Assembly (NCBI GenBank): GCA_037954325.1
Contig: JBBMNZ010000019.1
Span: 11,849,501 to 11,913,500 of the forward strand
DNA: 64,000 nt
Reading direction: 5' to 3'
Origin: Fistularia commersonii
Taxonomy: Eukaryota > Chordata > Actinopteri > Syngnathiformes > Fistulariidae
The notes beneath the pieces were generated by a model. That model made no database searches. It saw only the letters and a list, made by a program, of their open reading frames with translations, and was not told where the DNA came from. Positions 33,567 through 45,770 of the stretch are shown in pieces. The stretch's first letter is position 1. Each line of letters opens with the position of its first letter. The translations under genes and the position numbers were made by a program.

Positions 33567-34329
33567 AGCCTAATGTTTGTAGAAACTGTGTGTCCAGGCT
33601 TCAGGCTATAGATTTATACTGGAGGTCTCTGTGGAGGTCACGGAGGACAAAGGTTCTGCGGCTTACACGATTTTGAACCGTTTTATTTTTTTAAGATGCC
33701 ATCTCCGACTCTCCCCATCGATGCTCTCTGAGCCGCCAAGGTGGCCAAAGTGCTGTTCGTAGTCGAGTGAACAGCCTTTTACCAGCAGCGACATCCTTGA
33801 CCCTGATGTTGAATTTTTCCCTGATGCCCATTGTCCTGGACTGGCGATATTACTGTATGTGTGAATGAAAGCAAAAGTCATAGAAAATATTTTAACAGCC
33901 TTCCTTATTCATCAATAGATGTTTTAGTTTACATGAAAAAACTGTTACAGAAAAAAAAAACCTTGCAGATTTCACCTACTCTTAACTCGTTTTACTTGTG
34001 TCATAACAACTCTCATACAGGATAATGAACTGGTGCAGCTTCACTGAACACATGAGTTAATTGTCTCTTTTTTACTTGTGAAAGTGTGAAAAAAAAATTA
34101 AAGGTGAATGCCATTCAGAACTGTCAAAAATTTAACCAAGGGCAGATGTGCTCATGTACAAATCGCATTTAGAGCAGCAGCTTTCTGCCTGGAAGCACCA
34201 AACCTACGGCTCATGTCGTCAGCGCTTGTCGCTGACCTTCTATTGAAATCAGTGTCTCATGGATTTAAAACGCGTCATTCACGACAAACGACTTCAGAAG
34301 GCGCTGGCAGACAAATGGCAGTAAGTTTT
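33567..34329. other. Unique sequence, no gene
   Basis: No recognisable exon or dispersed repeat. Confidence 0.5.
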
Positions 34330-34640
34330 TCATCGAGCAAACAATAAAAGGCTGCAATTACACAGTGATTACGATGATAAATATTCATAAAAATTCAGAA
34401 TTCAATCACGATAATGATAAACTCAATTGTGCATTCTAACAACGATACCTGTCAGAAAAAAAACATGTCTGAAACATCGGGGAATTTAATGACGAACCGG
34501 GGAAATGTTGTTTTTAACATGTTATTAATGAAGGAACGGCTGCTAAATTACCTGCTTTTATTTCCTGACCGTGCTCTCCCTTTTAAGTAGCGGGAAATAT
34601 TCTTCGTGGAAATATATGAGCTTCTCTCCGAGCCCTTGTC
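34330..34640. promoter_or_regulatory. Candidate conserved non-coding block
   Basis: A non-repetitive block dense in A/T-core motifs: 'cagtgattacgatgataaat', 'gaattcaatcacgataatga', 'catgttattaatgaagg' and 'gtcaataaacaatggg' (SOX/FOX-like cores). No open frame of interest. Conservation is untested. Confidence 0.22.
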
Positions 34641-35584
34641 AATAAACAATGGGAAAAATCATCGGCCTCTCTTTCTCTGAACGTCTCCTCCCATCATCTG
34701 GCCTGGAACTCACAGTTTCATCATCGATCCTCTTTCCAATGAATGTGTGACTGCTAAAAGCACAGAAATAAAAGGAATGGAGTTCCAGGTACAAGTGATC
34801 TTTATTTTTTATCTTTTTTTTTTCTTTTTTTTTTCCCCTCGTAACATAAACTTAAGCATTGTGAATTCATCACCCCAGCGAAATAACCCAGGAACACACT
34901 TTGCAACTTCTAATGACTGGAATACTGCCATTATTTTAAATGCATACATATACTTCTCCACAGTAGAGATGGAGATGGGGCAGAAAATAGTAAGATCTCC
35001 TGTCGTCAATGCAGACAGTCAACAACTATGTTATAACCGCTTGTATAATTAAATATTTGTTTTTTTCATTTCTTTCAAAAAGAGGTGAGCACAAATATCC
35101 CTGGAGTGATAATAATAAGTGCTCAAAAACAAAAAAGGTTCTAAAGAATTACAAAAGAATGATATTTACAGAAAAAAATAGGAGGGTGGGACGATATTCA
35201 AGTACTTGATCTGGATGCAAATTATTCGCCAACTCATCTAATCCAATTTTCACGATCAAAGGGAAGGTATTACGATGGGCTAGGTAAACAAAGGAGTGCT
35301 GGGAAAAATAATTTCAAAAAATTATTTTTGAAATAAATTTTGAAATAAAAGGGAAATTGGCTCAGTGAAGAGGCTCAGTGCAGAAACATGGGGGGAACAA
35401 ACACGTTTTCTCCTTGAGCCAGATGCAAAACCAGATAAATGTAAAGAATTGTGTCAAGAAGGGCGTGCGATATTAAACCTACACCAGACTAAATAATAGA
35501 TTCAATGAATTTCATACTAGATTAGTCAAAACAACCGCCATCGATAACCTACAGGGCACAGGTGGAAAGTAGGCTTCTTTGGAT
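34641..35584. other. Unique AT-rich sequence
   Basis: A T-rich tract lies at 34800-34836. The frame at 34747-35052 crosses it and is not a gene. Confidence 0.5.
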
Positions 35585-37185
35585 TTAAGGAGACCAGATG
35601 GATGTGTTCAAAACCAGAGAGAGAAGAGGAAAGTCAAGAGCCCGAGACTGAGAGCTGGGACTTTTTGGATGATGGCGGGAGAAGCCGGAGTTGGTTGACA
35701 TGGTTTAGAGAAGGAATGTGGAAAATGTGTTTGGGAGACCAGATCAAAAGGTGCCGAGGCTGGAAGCTTGGGGAACAGGATTTAAACTGTTCTATCATCG
35801 TATTGATAGGAAGAGAGATGGTATAGGAGTTATCTTGAGGGAGAAGTTTGTCAGGAATTTTCTGGAAGTACAAAGAATGTCAGATAAAGCTATGTATCAG
35901 AAGCTACAAATCGAAGAAGTAATACAGTGTGGACCACAGAGTAGCAGAGATTAGTGAAGGTGAATTGAGGAGGTCATTGAAGAGGATGAAGACTGGAAAA
36001 GTAGTTGGTTCTGATAATATAGCCATGGAGGTCTATGAGTATCTATGAGAGGTGGCGGTAGATTTTTCGACTGGATCGTCCAACAGGAACTTAGAGAGTG
36101 AGAGGATGCCTGAGGAATGGAGAAGCATGATGAAAAGTGTACCGATTTCGAAGAAGAAGGGGGTTGGGCGGTGTTATAACTACAGAGGAATAAAGTTGAT
36201 GAGCCATACAATGAGGTAATGGGAAAGAGTAGTGGAAGTTAGACTGATGAAAGAGGTGAGCATTTGTGAGCAGCAGTAGGGTTTCATGCCAAGAGAGAGT
36301 ACTACTGATGCAGTATTTGCTTTGAGAATGCTGGAAGTGAAGTACAGAGAGGGTCAGAGGGAGATCCAATGTGCCCTTGTATATCTAGAAAAAGCATACA
36401 ACGTGGTGCTGAGAGAGAAACTTTGGCACTGTATGAGGACATCTGGAGTAACAGAGAAGTATGTTAGACTGCGAGCTGTGAAACAATGGTGAGGTGTGCG
36501 GTTGGTATGACAGAGAGGTTCAAGGCGGAGGTGGGACTACATCAGGGATCAGCTCTGAGCCCCTTTCTGTTTGCTGTGGTGATAGGCTGACCGGTAAGGT
36601 TAGACAAGAATCTCCTTGGATTATGATGTTTGCAGACGACATGTGATCTGCAGTGAAGGCAGTGAGTAGGCGGAGGAAAATTTTGAGAGGCAGAGGTATG
36701 CTCTGGAAAGGAGAGGAAGGAAGGTCAGTCGCAACAAGACAGAGTACATATGTGTGAACGAGAGGAACACAAGTGTAAGCGTGAGGTTACACGGAGTAAA
36801 GATAAATAAGCTGGAGGATTTTAAGTACGAAGGGTCAACAGCCCCCAGAGCCATGGGGAGGGTGAAAAAGGTGTGAAGAAACATTTCCAAGCAGGTTGGA
36901 ACGAGTGGAGAAAAATGTCAGGGGTACGGTGTGACAAAACAGTACCAGCCAGAATGAAGGGAAAGATGTAGAAGATAGTGGTGAGAACAGTCATGTTATC
37001 TGGTTTAGAGATGCCGAAGGTAGCGAAGATGAAGATGGTGATGTTGTCTTTGGGAGTGATGAGAATGGATAGGATCAGGAATGAGTCAATCAGAAGGACA
37101 GCGCATGTTAGATATTCTGGAGATAAGGTCAGACTGAGATAGGTTTGGACATGGACAGAGGAGGAATGGTATTGGAATTGTAAGC
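35585..37185 (+). mobile_element. RTE-type LINE, internally deleted and decayed
   Basis: The order of recognisable pieces is as follows. The endonuclease N-terminal part lies at about 35590-35900: 'QETRW' at the start, then 'GTGFKLFYHRIDRKRDGIGV' and 'MSDKAMYQKLQIEE'. Directly after it, from about 35950, comes the reverse transcriptase: 'SLKRMKTGKVVGSDNIAMEV' and 'CYNYRGIKLMSHTMR' (NYRGI motif). 'QGFMPRESTTDAVFALRMLE' and 'EKAYNVVLREKLWHCMRTSG' follow, then 'WIMMFADDM', the catalytic FADD box at about 36620-36645. Last come 'TEYICVNERNTS' and 'RMDRIRNESIRRTAHVR'. The rest of the endonuclease and the pre-RT linker are missing. Numerous stops and frameshifts make it non-functional. The ggggtcgcc 3' signature is absent. 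Confidence 0.9.
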
Positions 37186-38119
37186 TCCGCCTTGAGTTAC
37201 CCCTGCAGGCCAAACACTCAGAGTTTCTTATTATCATGGAGAGCATTGGATTGTACCGCAGAAGAAAGTCCAACTTGCTTCATTATCTGTTTTGATTTTA
37301 TTTCATTTTATTTTATTTTTATTAGAATGGGTGATTACGGGAGGAGGTGTATCTTGATTTTTGTTTCATTGATGCCATCACAAGATATCATTACCACATT
37401 TCAAATGACTTCCTGTTTAAAGAAAGCTGTTGTGTGCACTATATTTTCAGTCCTCTAATATACACCTATGCTGCAGGTGCAAATTCACACCTGGAGCGGT
37501 GGTGGACCTAATTTATCGGCCAATGTACGCAATGTAAAATGACCTTTGCTTCCTCCATCCAGTATTTTATACTATATGGAATATACATATTCAGCCATTT
37601 TATTCCAAAGCCAGGACATTTTTTTATGCGGTGCTCATTTAAGATACTGTATCTGTTTAAACAAATTGCAGTACTTGTTTCGGAATCTTAGCTTTGGACA
37701 AATGTTCCCACATTCTGCTCCAATAATCTTGACATAAACCAGTGAGATATGGCTCTCTGAAGACCTTGGACCCAAGCCATAGCATGACCGCCCTTCCAAA
37801 TCCAATAATCTCATCACGCAGAATTAACACAGCACCTTTTTTTATTAAAAGTTTCTAAAGTGCATCTTGCAAAGTGCAAGTACTTGGAGTTTCTCTGACA
37901 TTGTACTTTTTAGCATGATCTGATGACTCAAACTAGTTCTTAGTGCTGCAGGCAAGCCCCCATTTCAGTCTGTGCAAAGTTTTATAAGGAGAACAAAATC
38001 TGCCAGGACTCCTGTAAGTCATATATTTCTGAGTGCAGTGAAGATATTACACAGTGTTAATGAACACTGGATGGTTGCGCTTCTTGTTGTTCTTCCATTG
38101 ACAAAAATAAGAAAGTACT
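37186..38119. other. Unassigned sequence
   Basis: It contains a (TTTTA)n-like patch (37288-37322). No domain or known repeat recognised, though the whole could be old repeat DNA. Minus-strand frames are short. Confidence 0.4.
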
Positions 38120-38345
38120 TGTAGATATGTGTTGCTCAATAGGGTTGTAGAATATTGACTGTGGACACAGTAATATTGAACAGTTAACCATATATGTTTA
38201 CTTGCAATCTGCACATGCGCAGACTCGCTGTAGGCGGGGCTTATGTCTGTTGGTACGAATTGCTATCATAACCTGTGCTCTGCTCTTCAGTAAAAATAAC
38301 TAAGTGCTACTCTAATATCTCCGGTCGCATCTCTTTTACACAAAA
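38120..38345. repeat. Candidate solo LTR
   Basis: The stretch has LTR-like features: a TG start near 'tgttgctcaatagggttgta', 'tgcacatgcgcagactcgct', 'ggcggggcttatgtctgttg', then 'gctctgctcttcagtaaaaa' (a polyadenylation-like AGTAAA). Close to the end are 'ctccggtcgcatctctttta' and 'caca'. I recognise similar strings from fish LTR retrotransposons only vaguely. No internal coding region flanks it and no target-site duplication is obvious. Confidence 0.25.
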
Positions 38346-38924
38346 CACAACAAGGGTCAAACTGAAGAATACGTGAAGAATACGATTAACAGCAACAATG
38401 TTGACTTGACATTCAATAGTACACAAGACAAGATGTCACTGTCCCTTGTGCCAAAATCCAGGCTAAAACACATATCGCACCCCGACTAGGATTGTAAAGA
38501 AGTGGGCACCCTCATTCACCGATGTTTCATTACGTTAGGTCCACGGCACCTCAAGAAGGCTTTACAGTAAAATCCATAACCCCTGTAAAAGCCACATAGC
38601 CAATCTACATGCAAAGTATCCTATCATGGCTACCTCCATAGATACCATGCTTCCTCCTTAACCACAACCATTCACTTGTTTATTCTGCTGCCAAAGACAT
38701 GTTGCTGACTGCAAGTTTCAGGCTCCGAAACCCAAACGCCCAACTCAGTTAGTAAGGCAATGACAGTCTTTGCCACAAAACCATGACAGCACACCTCTAC
38801 AGGCAGTATCTGGGCACTCCAACCTCACTGTTCAACATCTGCTGCCATCTCAGTATATGTAGCTCTCTTACACTCACAAGCCTACACCAACTGTATATGC
38901 TGGGACAACCAGCTGCTCATCCAG
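38346..38924. other. Unassigned sequence
   Basis: No gene recognised. One family 1-like string ('accattcacttgtttattct') is near 38668 and may be a minor remnant. Confidence 0.4.
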
Positions 38925-39292
38925 GTCCACCTTCAACTCCCAAGCCCTGCCTTGGCTTAGCTGCCCTGAGTTGTGCCTGAACAAGGTCAGAATAGCGGGG
39001 TCGCTGCCCATCTTTCGCCGTGCGCTGAAAACATACCTCTTCACCAAGCACTACCCTTCTGATCGCGCTTAGCCTCCAACTCCCCCGTCAAAAAAATGAA
39101 TGTATGTATGTATGTATGTATGTATGTATATGGTTCTGAGATGGCTTTTGGGTTGAGTGGTCACTTCTGACTTACGACGACTGGTACTTTGGATCGTTGG
39201 TGACTGAATTGCATTTCTTGTAAGTGGCTTTGGATAAAAACGTCTGCCAAACGACTGTAATGTAATGTCATGTAACAAAAATGGTCCGACCT
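38925..39292 (+). mobile_element. L2-like LINE, C-terminus and 3' end
   Basis: The plus strand encodes 'IFRRALKTYLFTKHYPSDRA' followed by a stop, the usual end of an L2-type ORF2 (FKRRLKTYLF...). Its 3' end has 'ttgtaagtggctttggataa' and 'aacgtctgccaaacgactgt', the widespread 'ttgtaagtcgctttggataa' tail of fish L2-like LINEs. The TATG microsatellite at 39101-39130 has expanded between the stop and the tail. The element is 5' truncated. Confidence 0.85.
39101..39130. repeat. (TATG)n microsatellite inside a LINE 3' end
   Basis: Seven to eight TGTA/TATG units. Confidence 0.95.
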
Positions 39293-39717
39293 TTTCTGCA
39301 TTAAGTACAAATACAATTTGCTTAGCCTCCTTACCAGCAAATTCAGGAATTTACTTCCAGATTTTACTCAAATGCTGCCTAAATATTTTAGGTTTTGGGG
39401 AGATGGCAGTTCATCATGGATAGCCCCTATGATAAACTTAATTGTAATAGCCTCCATGCTCCACAACTCTCTCCACTTCAACTTGAAGCAGATAGATTAA
39501 TTATTTCACATGATTTATTTTGACATTTATTCTAATAATAAGGTTGTAAATGCTGACAACAAGGGTGATTTCACTTAATTCAACCATCAGACCATACATT
39601 GATTTGCTGCTTTTATTTGTTGTAGATTTGTCACGGAGGGGTAAGGAAATAAGGGAGTTTTGTATATGAGCTGAATTTTTGCTAATTCAAAAATGCTGCA
39701 TTAATCCATGATCATTA
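39293..39717. other. Unique AT-rich sequence
   Basis: Nothing recognisable. Confidence 0.55.
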
Positions 39718-40012
39718 ATTCATTCATTCATTCAATCATCCATTATCTATAACACTTATCCTGCCCTTTACCAGTCGACAATTGATTGCAGTGCCTTGAA
39801 TAGAAACATACAACCATTCATGCTTCATATAGAAGCAACCTTTTTCACATATAGAAGCAATGAACCCACGGATTTGGAATGGAACGAGGAAGAAGGAGGA
39901 AGCCCCCAGGAAGAACACAAACACACAAACATTTCGGTCAGAATTGAACTAGGAACCTTCTTGCTATGAGGTGCAGGCTCTGATCACTGCGCCACCTGAT
40001 CCACTATCATTT
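39718..40012 (-). repeat. Family 1 repeat, antisense
   Basis: Tail at left ('atccattatctataacactt', 'atcctgccc'), one or two minisatellite units ('caaccattcatgcttcatat'), then 'ggatttggaatggaacgagg' and 'gaactaggaaccttcttgct'. The perfect complement of the A box, 'cactgcgcca', is at 39985-39994. Confidence 0.8.
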
Positions 40013-40982
40013 TTGGGGGTTGATTTTTGGTAGTTCTAACACATTCATACTTCCTAACTGCCTGAAATAATATGAAATAATGAAATCGACACACTCCAAA
40101 TATGTGTCTACGGTGAAGATTTTTCTAAAGACCTCAAGCAAATCCTCCAAAGTTTATACTTTTTCCAGGGCAGAGGTTTGAGCAGTGGGTTCCTGCTGTC
40201 TGTCAAAAATACAGAAGGCTCTGTATCATTGCATCGGTACCCAGACTTTCACTCAAACGGGTAGGAGGACAGACAGACGAGCAACGAGCGGAGTGATAAA
40301 GAGAGAGTGGCAAGACGCTCGGGTTTTAAGATGAGGCGGATAAAGAGGTGAGGATCAAGGGAAGCGAAAAACTGCCTCGCCGGGGTTATGGAGGTTACTG
40401 AGTGAATATTCCGGAAGAGGTGGAGAGAATGAGATATCCGGGACCTCATTTTTTTTTCTATTTTCAGACTATATTTTCACACGGCGTTCCATCTTAAAGA
40501 TTGTTTCTCCACTGCAAACTGGCTGCTGTCCCAAAATGTGTTTAAGAAGACCGCAAACTAACTACAATGTAATTAGAAATTGATGTAAACTAGATATAGC
40601 TGGCTCCCCGGCACCTGCCAGGGGGGATTCTCCCGCGGTAATTCCACCACCCCTCATTTGCCAGCAAAAATGTAAAACCCCTCTGCGCCCTAAAATCAAC
40701 AAAGGCATGATTATATACGAGCTGTTGCAAAGTTAAGTGATCAATAACTCAATTTCGGTGGCGTGAAATGTTGCTGAACATTCAGAGCCATCTTGAAAAG
40801 ATTAAAAAAGTTTCGACAGAATCCCGTCCAACAGCGCTAACTTGCGCAGGGAACAAGAGAGACGAGTCCCTGTCGGGGACGTTCCTTAAAATAACAAGCT
40901 CAGGCTTTTGTGTCCCGAATTAGCATCGGAACAGCGAAACAAAATAAACCAAAGCATAACATCTGATTAAAATAGATAAATA
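40013..40982. other. Unique sequence, no gene
   Basis: Complex, non-repetitive. 40560-40920 has balanced composition and could include regulatory DNA. No coding signal. Confidence 0.5.
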
Positions 40983-41315
40983 GGGCAACAATAGTTAGCG
41001 GTTCCGCCTCAAAAGCAAGAGGGTCTCCGGTTCGATTCAGACAAGGAGCCTTTCTTTGTGGAGTCGCCATCTTCTCCATGTGTCTGCATGGGTTTTCTCC
41101 AGGTTCAGTAGAGATGCAAAATTACTCAGGCGTGTGAAAGACAGGGGAATGGTTGTATGTCTTTATATGACGTTTGAATGCGTCCCTGTGATTGACCGGC
41201 TCCTGGTACAGGCTGAATCTGCCTCTCGCCCAATGACAGATGGGCTCCATCCCCACATGACCCTGTGTGCAAAAAGAGTCATATAGATGATGAATGAATG
41301 AATATATGAATGAAG
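40983..41315 (+). repeat. Family 1 repeat, sense, with a perfect B box
   Basis: The head 'gttagcggttccgcctcaaa' is followed by the B box GGTTCGATTC at 41029-41038. Then come 'gagcctttctttgtggagtc', 'ccatgtgtctgcatgggttt', 'ggaatggttgtatgtcttta', 'cctgtgattgaccggctcct' and 'ctctcgcccaatgacagatg'. The tail is 'agatgatgaatgaatgaata'. The 5' A-box part is worn. Confidence 0.8.
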
Positions 41316-42520
41316 GACTACTCAAGGCTTCAGTTCACAACACAGCAGCAGAAACTTAATGTCTGCCTCTATTTGGTTTTACAGTTGACCAAATATGAAG
41401 TGTATTAAGTCTCAAAAGAAATACCTGTGAACCTGCACAACTCAGTAATGGTATTTTCTTATCATCAATTTTTTTAGCTTTCATATCCCAGTGGAGCCAG
41501 AGACCGTCAGTCCGTCAGCAAAAGGAGACATGCACTCAGTCTCACTTTATATTTTAAACAACGTCAGTATTCCACTTTGCTTTTAAACAGACATACAAAG
41601 ATAAAGAAAACCAAATAAATGTGGGAATGAGGTGCGGGAATATCTTGGCTCGCCACTGGACTCGAGAGATGGACAGACAGGGGACGGAGAGGTATTTTCG
41701 GCCAATGGGAAAATGGCAACGCGGTGAGTGATTGGATGTTGTAAACATGTCCAGGATTCTTTCTCGGTGGGCCATTCCTCAAATCTGAAGGCAGCAGACT
41801 AGTCTTGCTGTTGGCCCTTTTTTTTTTTTTTTTTGAAATATTTGTAAAATATTTTTCTAATCTCCTTCCTTTCATAACACATGCTGTAATGGTTTTGAAA
41901 ACCCCTTGGAAGTGGAAAATGAAAAGCCATTTCTCTTCCTGGAGCCCATTCAAAGATTTATAGTTATGAAAGAATGTAAACCGATTCCAACGTGATTTGG
42001 GGGAAAACGATACTGACAGTTATGAGGTTGATTTTTTTTTTTTTTTTTTTGGAGTCGGGCCGTTAAGCCCGCCATCTGCTAGCGGGTGAAGGCGAATAAC
42101 TCGCTGTTAATGCTTGAGCTTTGGATTTGGAGAAAACAGCCATCACATGAACACCAAATTGTTACTGCATTATTGTTTCGTTTTTATGCAATTTTTTTGG
42201 TTTTGATTTGGACGATGAAAATTTCGGAATGCTGGCTCCATTGTGCGAATTCACTTTCCTGGTTGGGCCTCAGCTCCGCCTCTTTGCACACTGTCATAAC
42301 AGTCGAGGTGTGCTCCTGTGCCTTGGAAACTGTAGATAAATCCCAGAAGAACATTTCTCAAATAAACTTGAAAAAAAAAAAAAAGAAAAATATTCAATGT
42401 AATTTTCTAACCGCTGTGGAAGCGGTGAGAAGGTCAGGCAGCCCTTTACAGTCTAAGATGGTATTTGAGAGCTGAACAAGCTTGTTGCATGTCAGGGTGA
42501 ACTGGACCGGAGGACAGAAA

Positions 42521-42521
<1 letters not shown>
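41316..42521. other. Unique sequence with T and A homopolymers
   Basis: T runs at 41817-41834 and 42031-42050, and an A run near 42370-42383. No coding exon recognised. Confidence 0.55.

Positions 42522-42578
<57 letters not shown>
42522..42578. repeat. (CA)28 microsatellite
   Basis: 57 bp of uninterrupted CA, the longest dinucleotide tract in the window. Confidence 0.97.
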
Positions 42579-42579
<1 letters not shown>

Positions 42580-43392
42580 ATTTTGCAAATCACACTCAAG
42601 CATTCAAAGCATCGACTCCAACATTAACCCCTCACAGAGATCAATGAGGCTGGAGGACTGAGACGAGCCGCTTCCCTTCTCTCAAAAATCCAAACCGCGC
42701 CTCGGATCTCTGTCTGAGCGATTGATTCTCATGACATGAAAGGCTCGTCGGCTTCGTTCCTCGCCAACCCTCTGCTGATCTCATTCAGTCGCCGTTAGCT
42801 TGTCCACGACGCCGAATGTCAAGCTGAACTAACGCATGGTGATCCCGGCTATAGCTTGTCTCTTTTAATGCAGGTAGCAGTCAAAGAACACGCATTAGGC
42901 ATGACTCGCGCGCTGGCCTGGATTTGTACCCGACGCGACGGGCGCTTCCATCGTAAAATCTCACTTTATCTCACTGCGCCATGTACCTCGCATAGATTTT
43001 AAGGCACACGTAGCTTCTGTGTTGCCTGACAAGGACAAATGGCTACTCTCCCGCCCTGTCATGTCTACATGGCGGTGGCGTGTCTGCGACGGAGCCTCAA
43101 TGTGACTCAGTCCTTGGAATATCAGCAAAAACATTTCCCGGAAGATAGATGGCTTTGTTCGGCCCCTGAAATATGAAATTCTTCCTTTTGCAAATGTACT
43201 TGCGTCTGACGGAAGGAATCAGTAGAAACATCTGCGGGAAATGCCAAAGCAGGATAAATATGTCTCTCCCCGCATTCCTATATTGCCCCTTGTTATTATG
43301 CATTTCTTAAGTAAGCTTCCCTATGTGAGGGACTCTATCACACTGCATCATAATTTACGGCGATGGATTTTTCTTTTATTGCGTGTTATTAC
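42579..43392. other. Unique sequence, no gene
   Basis: GC-balanced and non-repetitive. No exon recognised. Confidence 0.5.
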
Positions 43393-43535
43393 ATGGGGTG
43401 GTGCAGTGTTTAACGCTACCGCCTCACAGGAAGAAGGTCCCTGGTCCAAATCCGACAGGAAGCTTTCTGTCTTGAGTCTCCAAATCTGCATCTACAACTA
43501 CATCTGCATTGGATTCATTGGTTTTCTCCCCAGTT
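43393..43535 (+). repeat. Family 1 repeat, sense, head half
   Basis: 'catggggtggtgcagtgttt' (A box TGGTGCAGTG) and 'aacgctaccgcctcacagga', then 'ggtccctggtccaaatccga' (B-box region), 'aggaagctttctgtcttgag' and 'ggattcattggttttctccc'. The copy then breaks off into a different repeat and resumes at about 43800. Confidence 0.75.
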
Positions 43536-43617
43536 GTGCCGACGATTCAGGAAAAATAGTCTGTTTTACACTCCAACGTCATTGGACGGACACGATTTGC
43601 CATTTTGAACAGAAAGT

Positions 43618-43775
43618 AAAAGAAAAATACAAACTCTGCTTTTATTTTGGTTAGAATTAGAGATAGATACTAATGTTCATGCAGTCACGATGCTCGATGG
43701 TTCGTTCTATAAACGAGAAACGGGTTTTAATGTGTCAATATGCGATGCTGAAGGAATATTCTCCATTCATCATTT
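43618..43775 (+). repeat. Unclassified dispersed repeat, copy 2
   Basis: 'aaaatacaaactctgctttt', then 'agatactaatgttcatgcag' and 'gctcgatggttcgttctata', in the same order as at 21425-21600. It lies inside a split family 1 copy. Confidence 0.5.
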
Positions 43776-43799
43776 CCAGAACGTTTTGGGATGAAAATA

Positions 43800-43985
43800 T
43801 GTTCACGAGTGAATGAATAGTTCTACAGTATGTCTATATGGCATATGAATGAAAGAGTGAATTATATTTCTTTATATGAGGCCCAGCGATTAATGGGCTC
43901 CCATTGGGTGAGCCCTGCCTCTCGCCCAGCGACCCTGGGGTCAGGGCTGGCCGTCTCAATAATGAATGAATGAATGTATGTTATT
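43800..43985 (+). repeat. Family 1 repeat, sense, tail half
   Basis: 'gaatgaaagagtgaattata', 'atgaggcccagcgattaatg', 'gggtgagccctgcctctcgc' and 'ccagcgaccctggggtcagg', ending 'aataatgaatgaatgaatg'. It continues the head half at 43393-43535. Confidence 0.75.
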
Positions 43986-45752
43986 AGGTGTGAAACTGTT
44001 ATCTCAAATAGATTAAATTCCTTTTCCGAAATCTTGACAACTCCTGAGTATAAAGCATTATGTTTAATCATTGCCTTGGGATGGAACAAAAAAATGTTTT
44101 ATGAAGGGATCAGTTAAAATAACTTTACACACTTTTTAATTAAATGTCTAAAATAGTTTAATCAAAAGCGTTTTTTTTTTTTTAGTTTTTTTTTTTTAAC
44201 CTTTTTACTCTACTAATCTTTCCACTTGCCAAATCAATAGTGCATTATTGCTAAATGAACAGTAGTCTGATTGATGATTTTAAGATTTAGGTCAGGTTAA
44301 ACTATTCTGGTATTATTACGTTTTTTTATTTGTCCATATCAAATTAAGTCCAATGAAGACACATATTACTCTGTCAACCTGGGCTAAGATTCTGCTTTTA
44401 AATGATATTGAATGAAAATCCATGGATTCACTGTAAAACCCAGAATTTTATTTGCTCATCGTTCATAAAAAGTCGGGAATAACACATTTATTCATATGTT
44501 ATAGCATTTCAAGTGCATTTACATTTAGACTGATTGAGTCTTACTGTTTTCTGGACTTTCAAAATGTCTGTCACATAATGAACTGGAAGAGTTGCGCACT
44601 GAAAAAATAATTTGCAGATTTTATTATGACATGCAAAAGCTTGATTCTGTGAGCTTCTCCTCCCGAACACATGGTAAAAACTTAGGCATCCTGAGGACAG
44701 GCGGTGGGGGGGGAACGGAGCCAACTCATTAGAAACAGCTTCAGATTTAGTTGGCTAAACCTCTTAGAGGTCTCTCAGAGAGGCAGGGAGAAGACACGCA
44801 AGCCTTAATGTCCCCAGGAAAATGTTTATCTGCATTATCCTAATTTTTTGGACTATGCTGCAAACAGCTGGTAGGACCTCTCTTCTTGGACTTACATGGC
44901 GGCACTTGCTCAACAATGTCATCCCCCCGAAACACATTTGTCAATTTGTTCAATTGAGTCCCGGGAAGAAATCGAAAACACACATCCATGCAGATTTTGC
45001 TGGCAGCCAAAAAGAAATTATTCAGAGTGAAACTTCAATGCCTCTTCTGGTGAGGCCTTGATTTCCTCGAGACTCGGGGTCACCAAGGAAAAAAAATAAG
45101 TCCAAGAAAAAGCAAAGGGGGTGCTGAGATTCCCGGGAGAAATAAGCAGACAAATAGCATCATGTGAAAACAATAATGCGATGAGCAGCTCATCGAGAGC
45201 TGGACGGGAATCCGAGCGACAATCACGTTTGATCGTCTTCACCACCGAATCAAAGGGGCGAACGCCACCCGAGTGACGTAACCTCGCTGGTTTGTGCCCA
45301 CTTCTTTTGTATTCTCTGCACTAGAACTGTAGCCATCTTTTTTTTTTATCTTTTAATTTCATTTTTTTTAGCAGCTGTAACTGATTGATTAAGGCTCGTT
45401 TCAAACATTGTCAAATATCACTCCTTGCGTACTTCCCGAGCGTGCGTTATGTTGCCATGGCTGTTAAAATAATACATCAACCAGAGGGCCGTGCAGCGTT
45501 CAGAGTTCACTTCCAAGTTCCTCGTCCTGCATTCCAGTCTTGACAAAAAGGACACTTTCCTTGTCAAGCAGGTCTGGGCCGCATACTTCAAACTCATTTG
45601 CAAAAATCCACTATTTCGACCATGAGAACATGTGTTTTTTTTTTGTTTTTTGACATTTCTCATTGTAATAGTTATGCATCAGTCCTCCACCTCACCTGAG
45701 AAGCTTTTTTACAAGGTCAATAAAATACACCTTATACAGTACAGGCAGTGCC
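43986..45752. other. Unique sequence, no gene
   Basis: AT-rich to 44520, with T runs near 44170-44200. 44980-45260 is a complex non-repetitive block that could be conserved non-coding DNA. T runs lie at 45339-45347 and 45634-45642. Confidence 0.5.
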
Positions 45753-45770
45753 CATATATATATATATATA
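45753..45770. repeat. (AT)n microsatellite
   Basis: 18 bp of AT. Confidence 0.9.
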
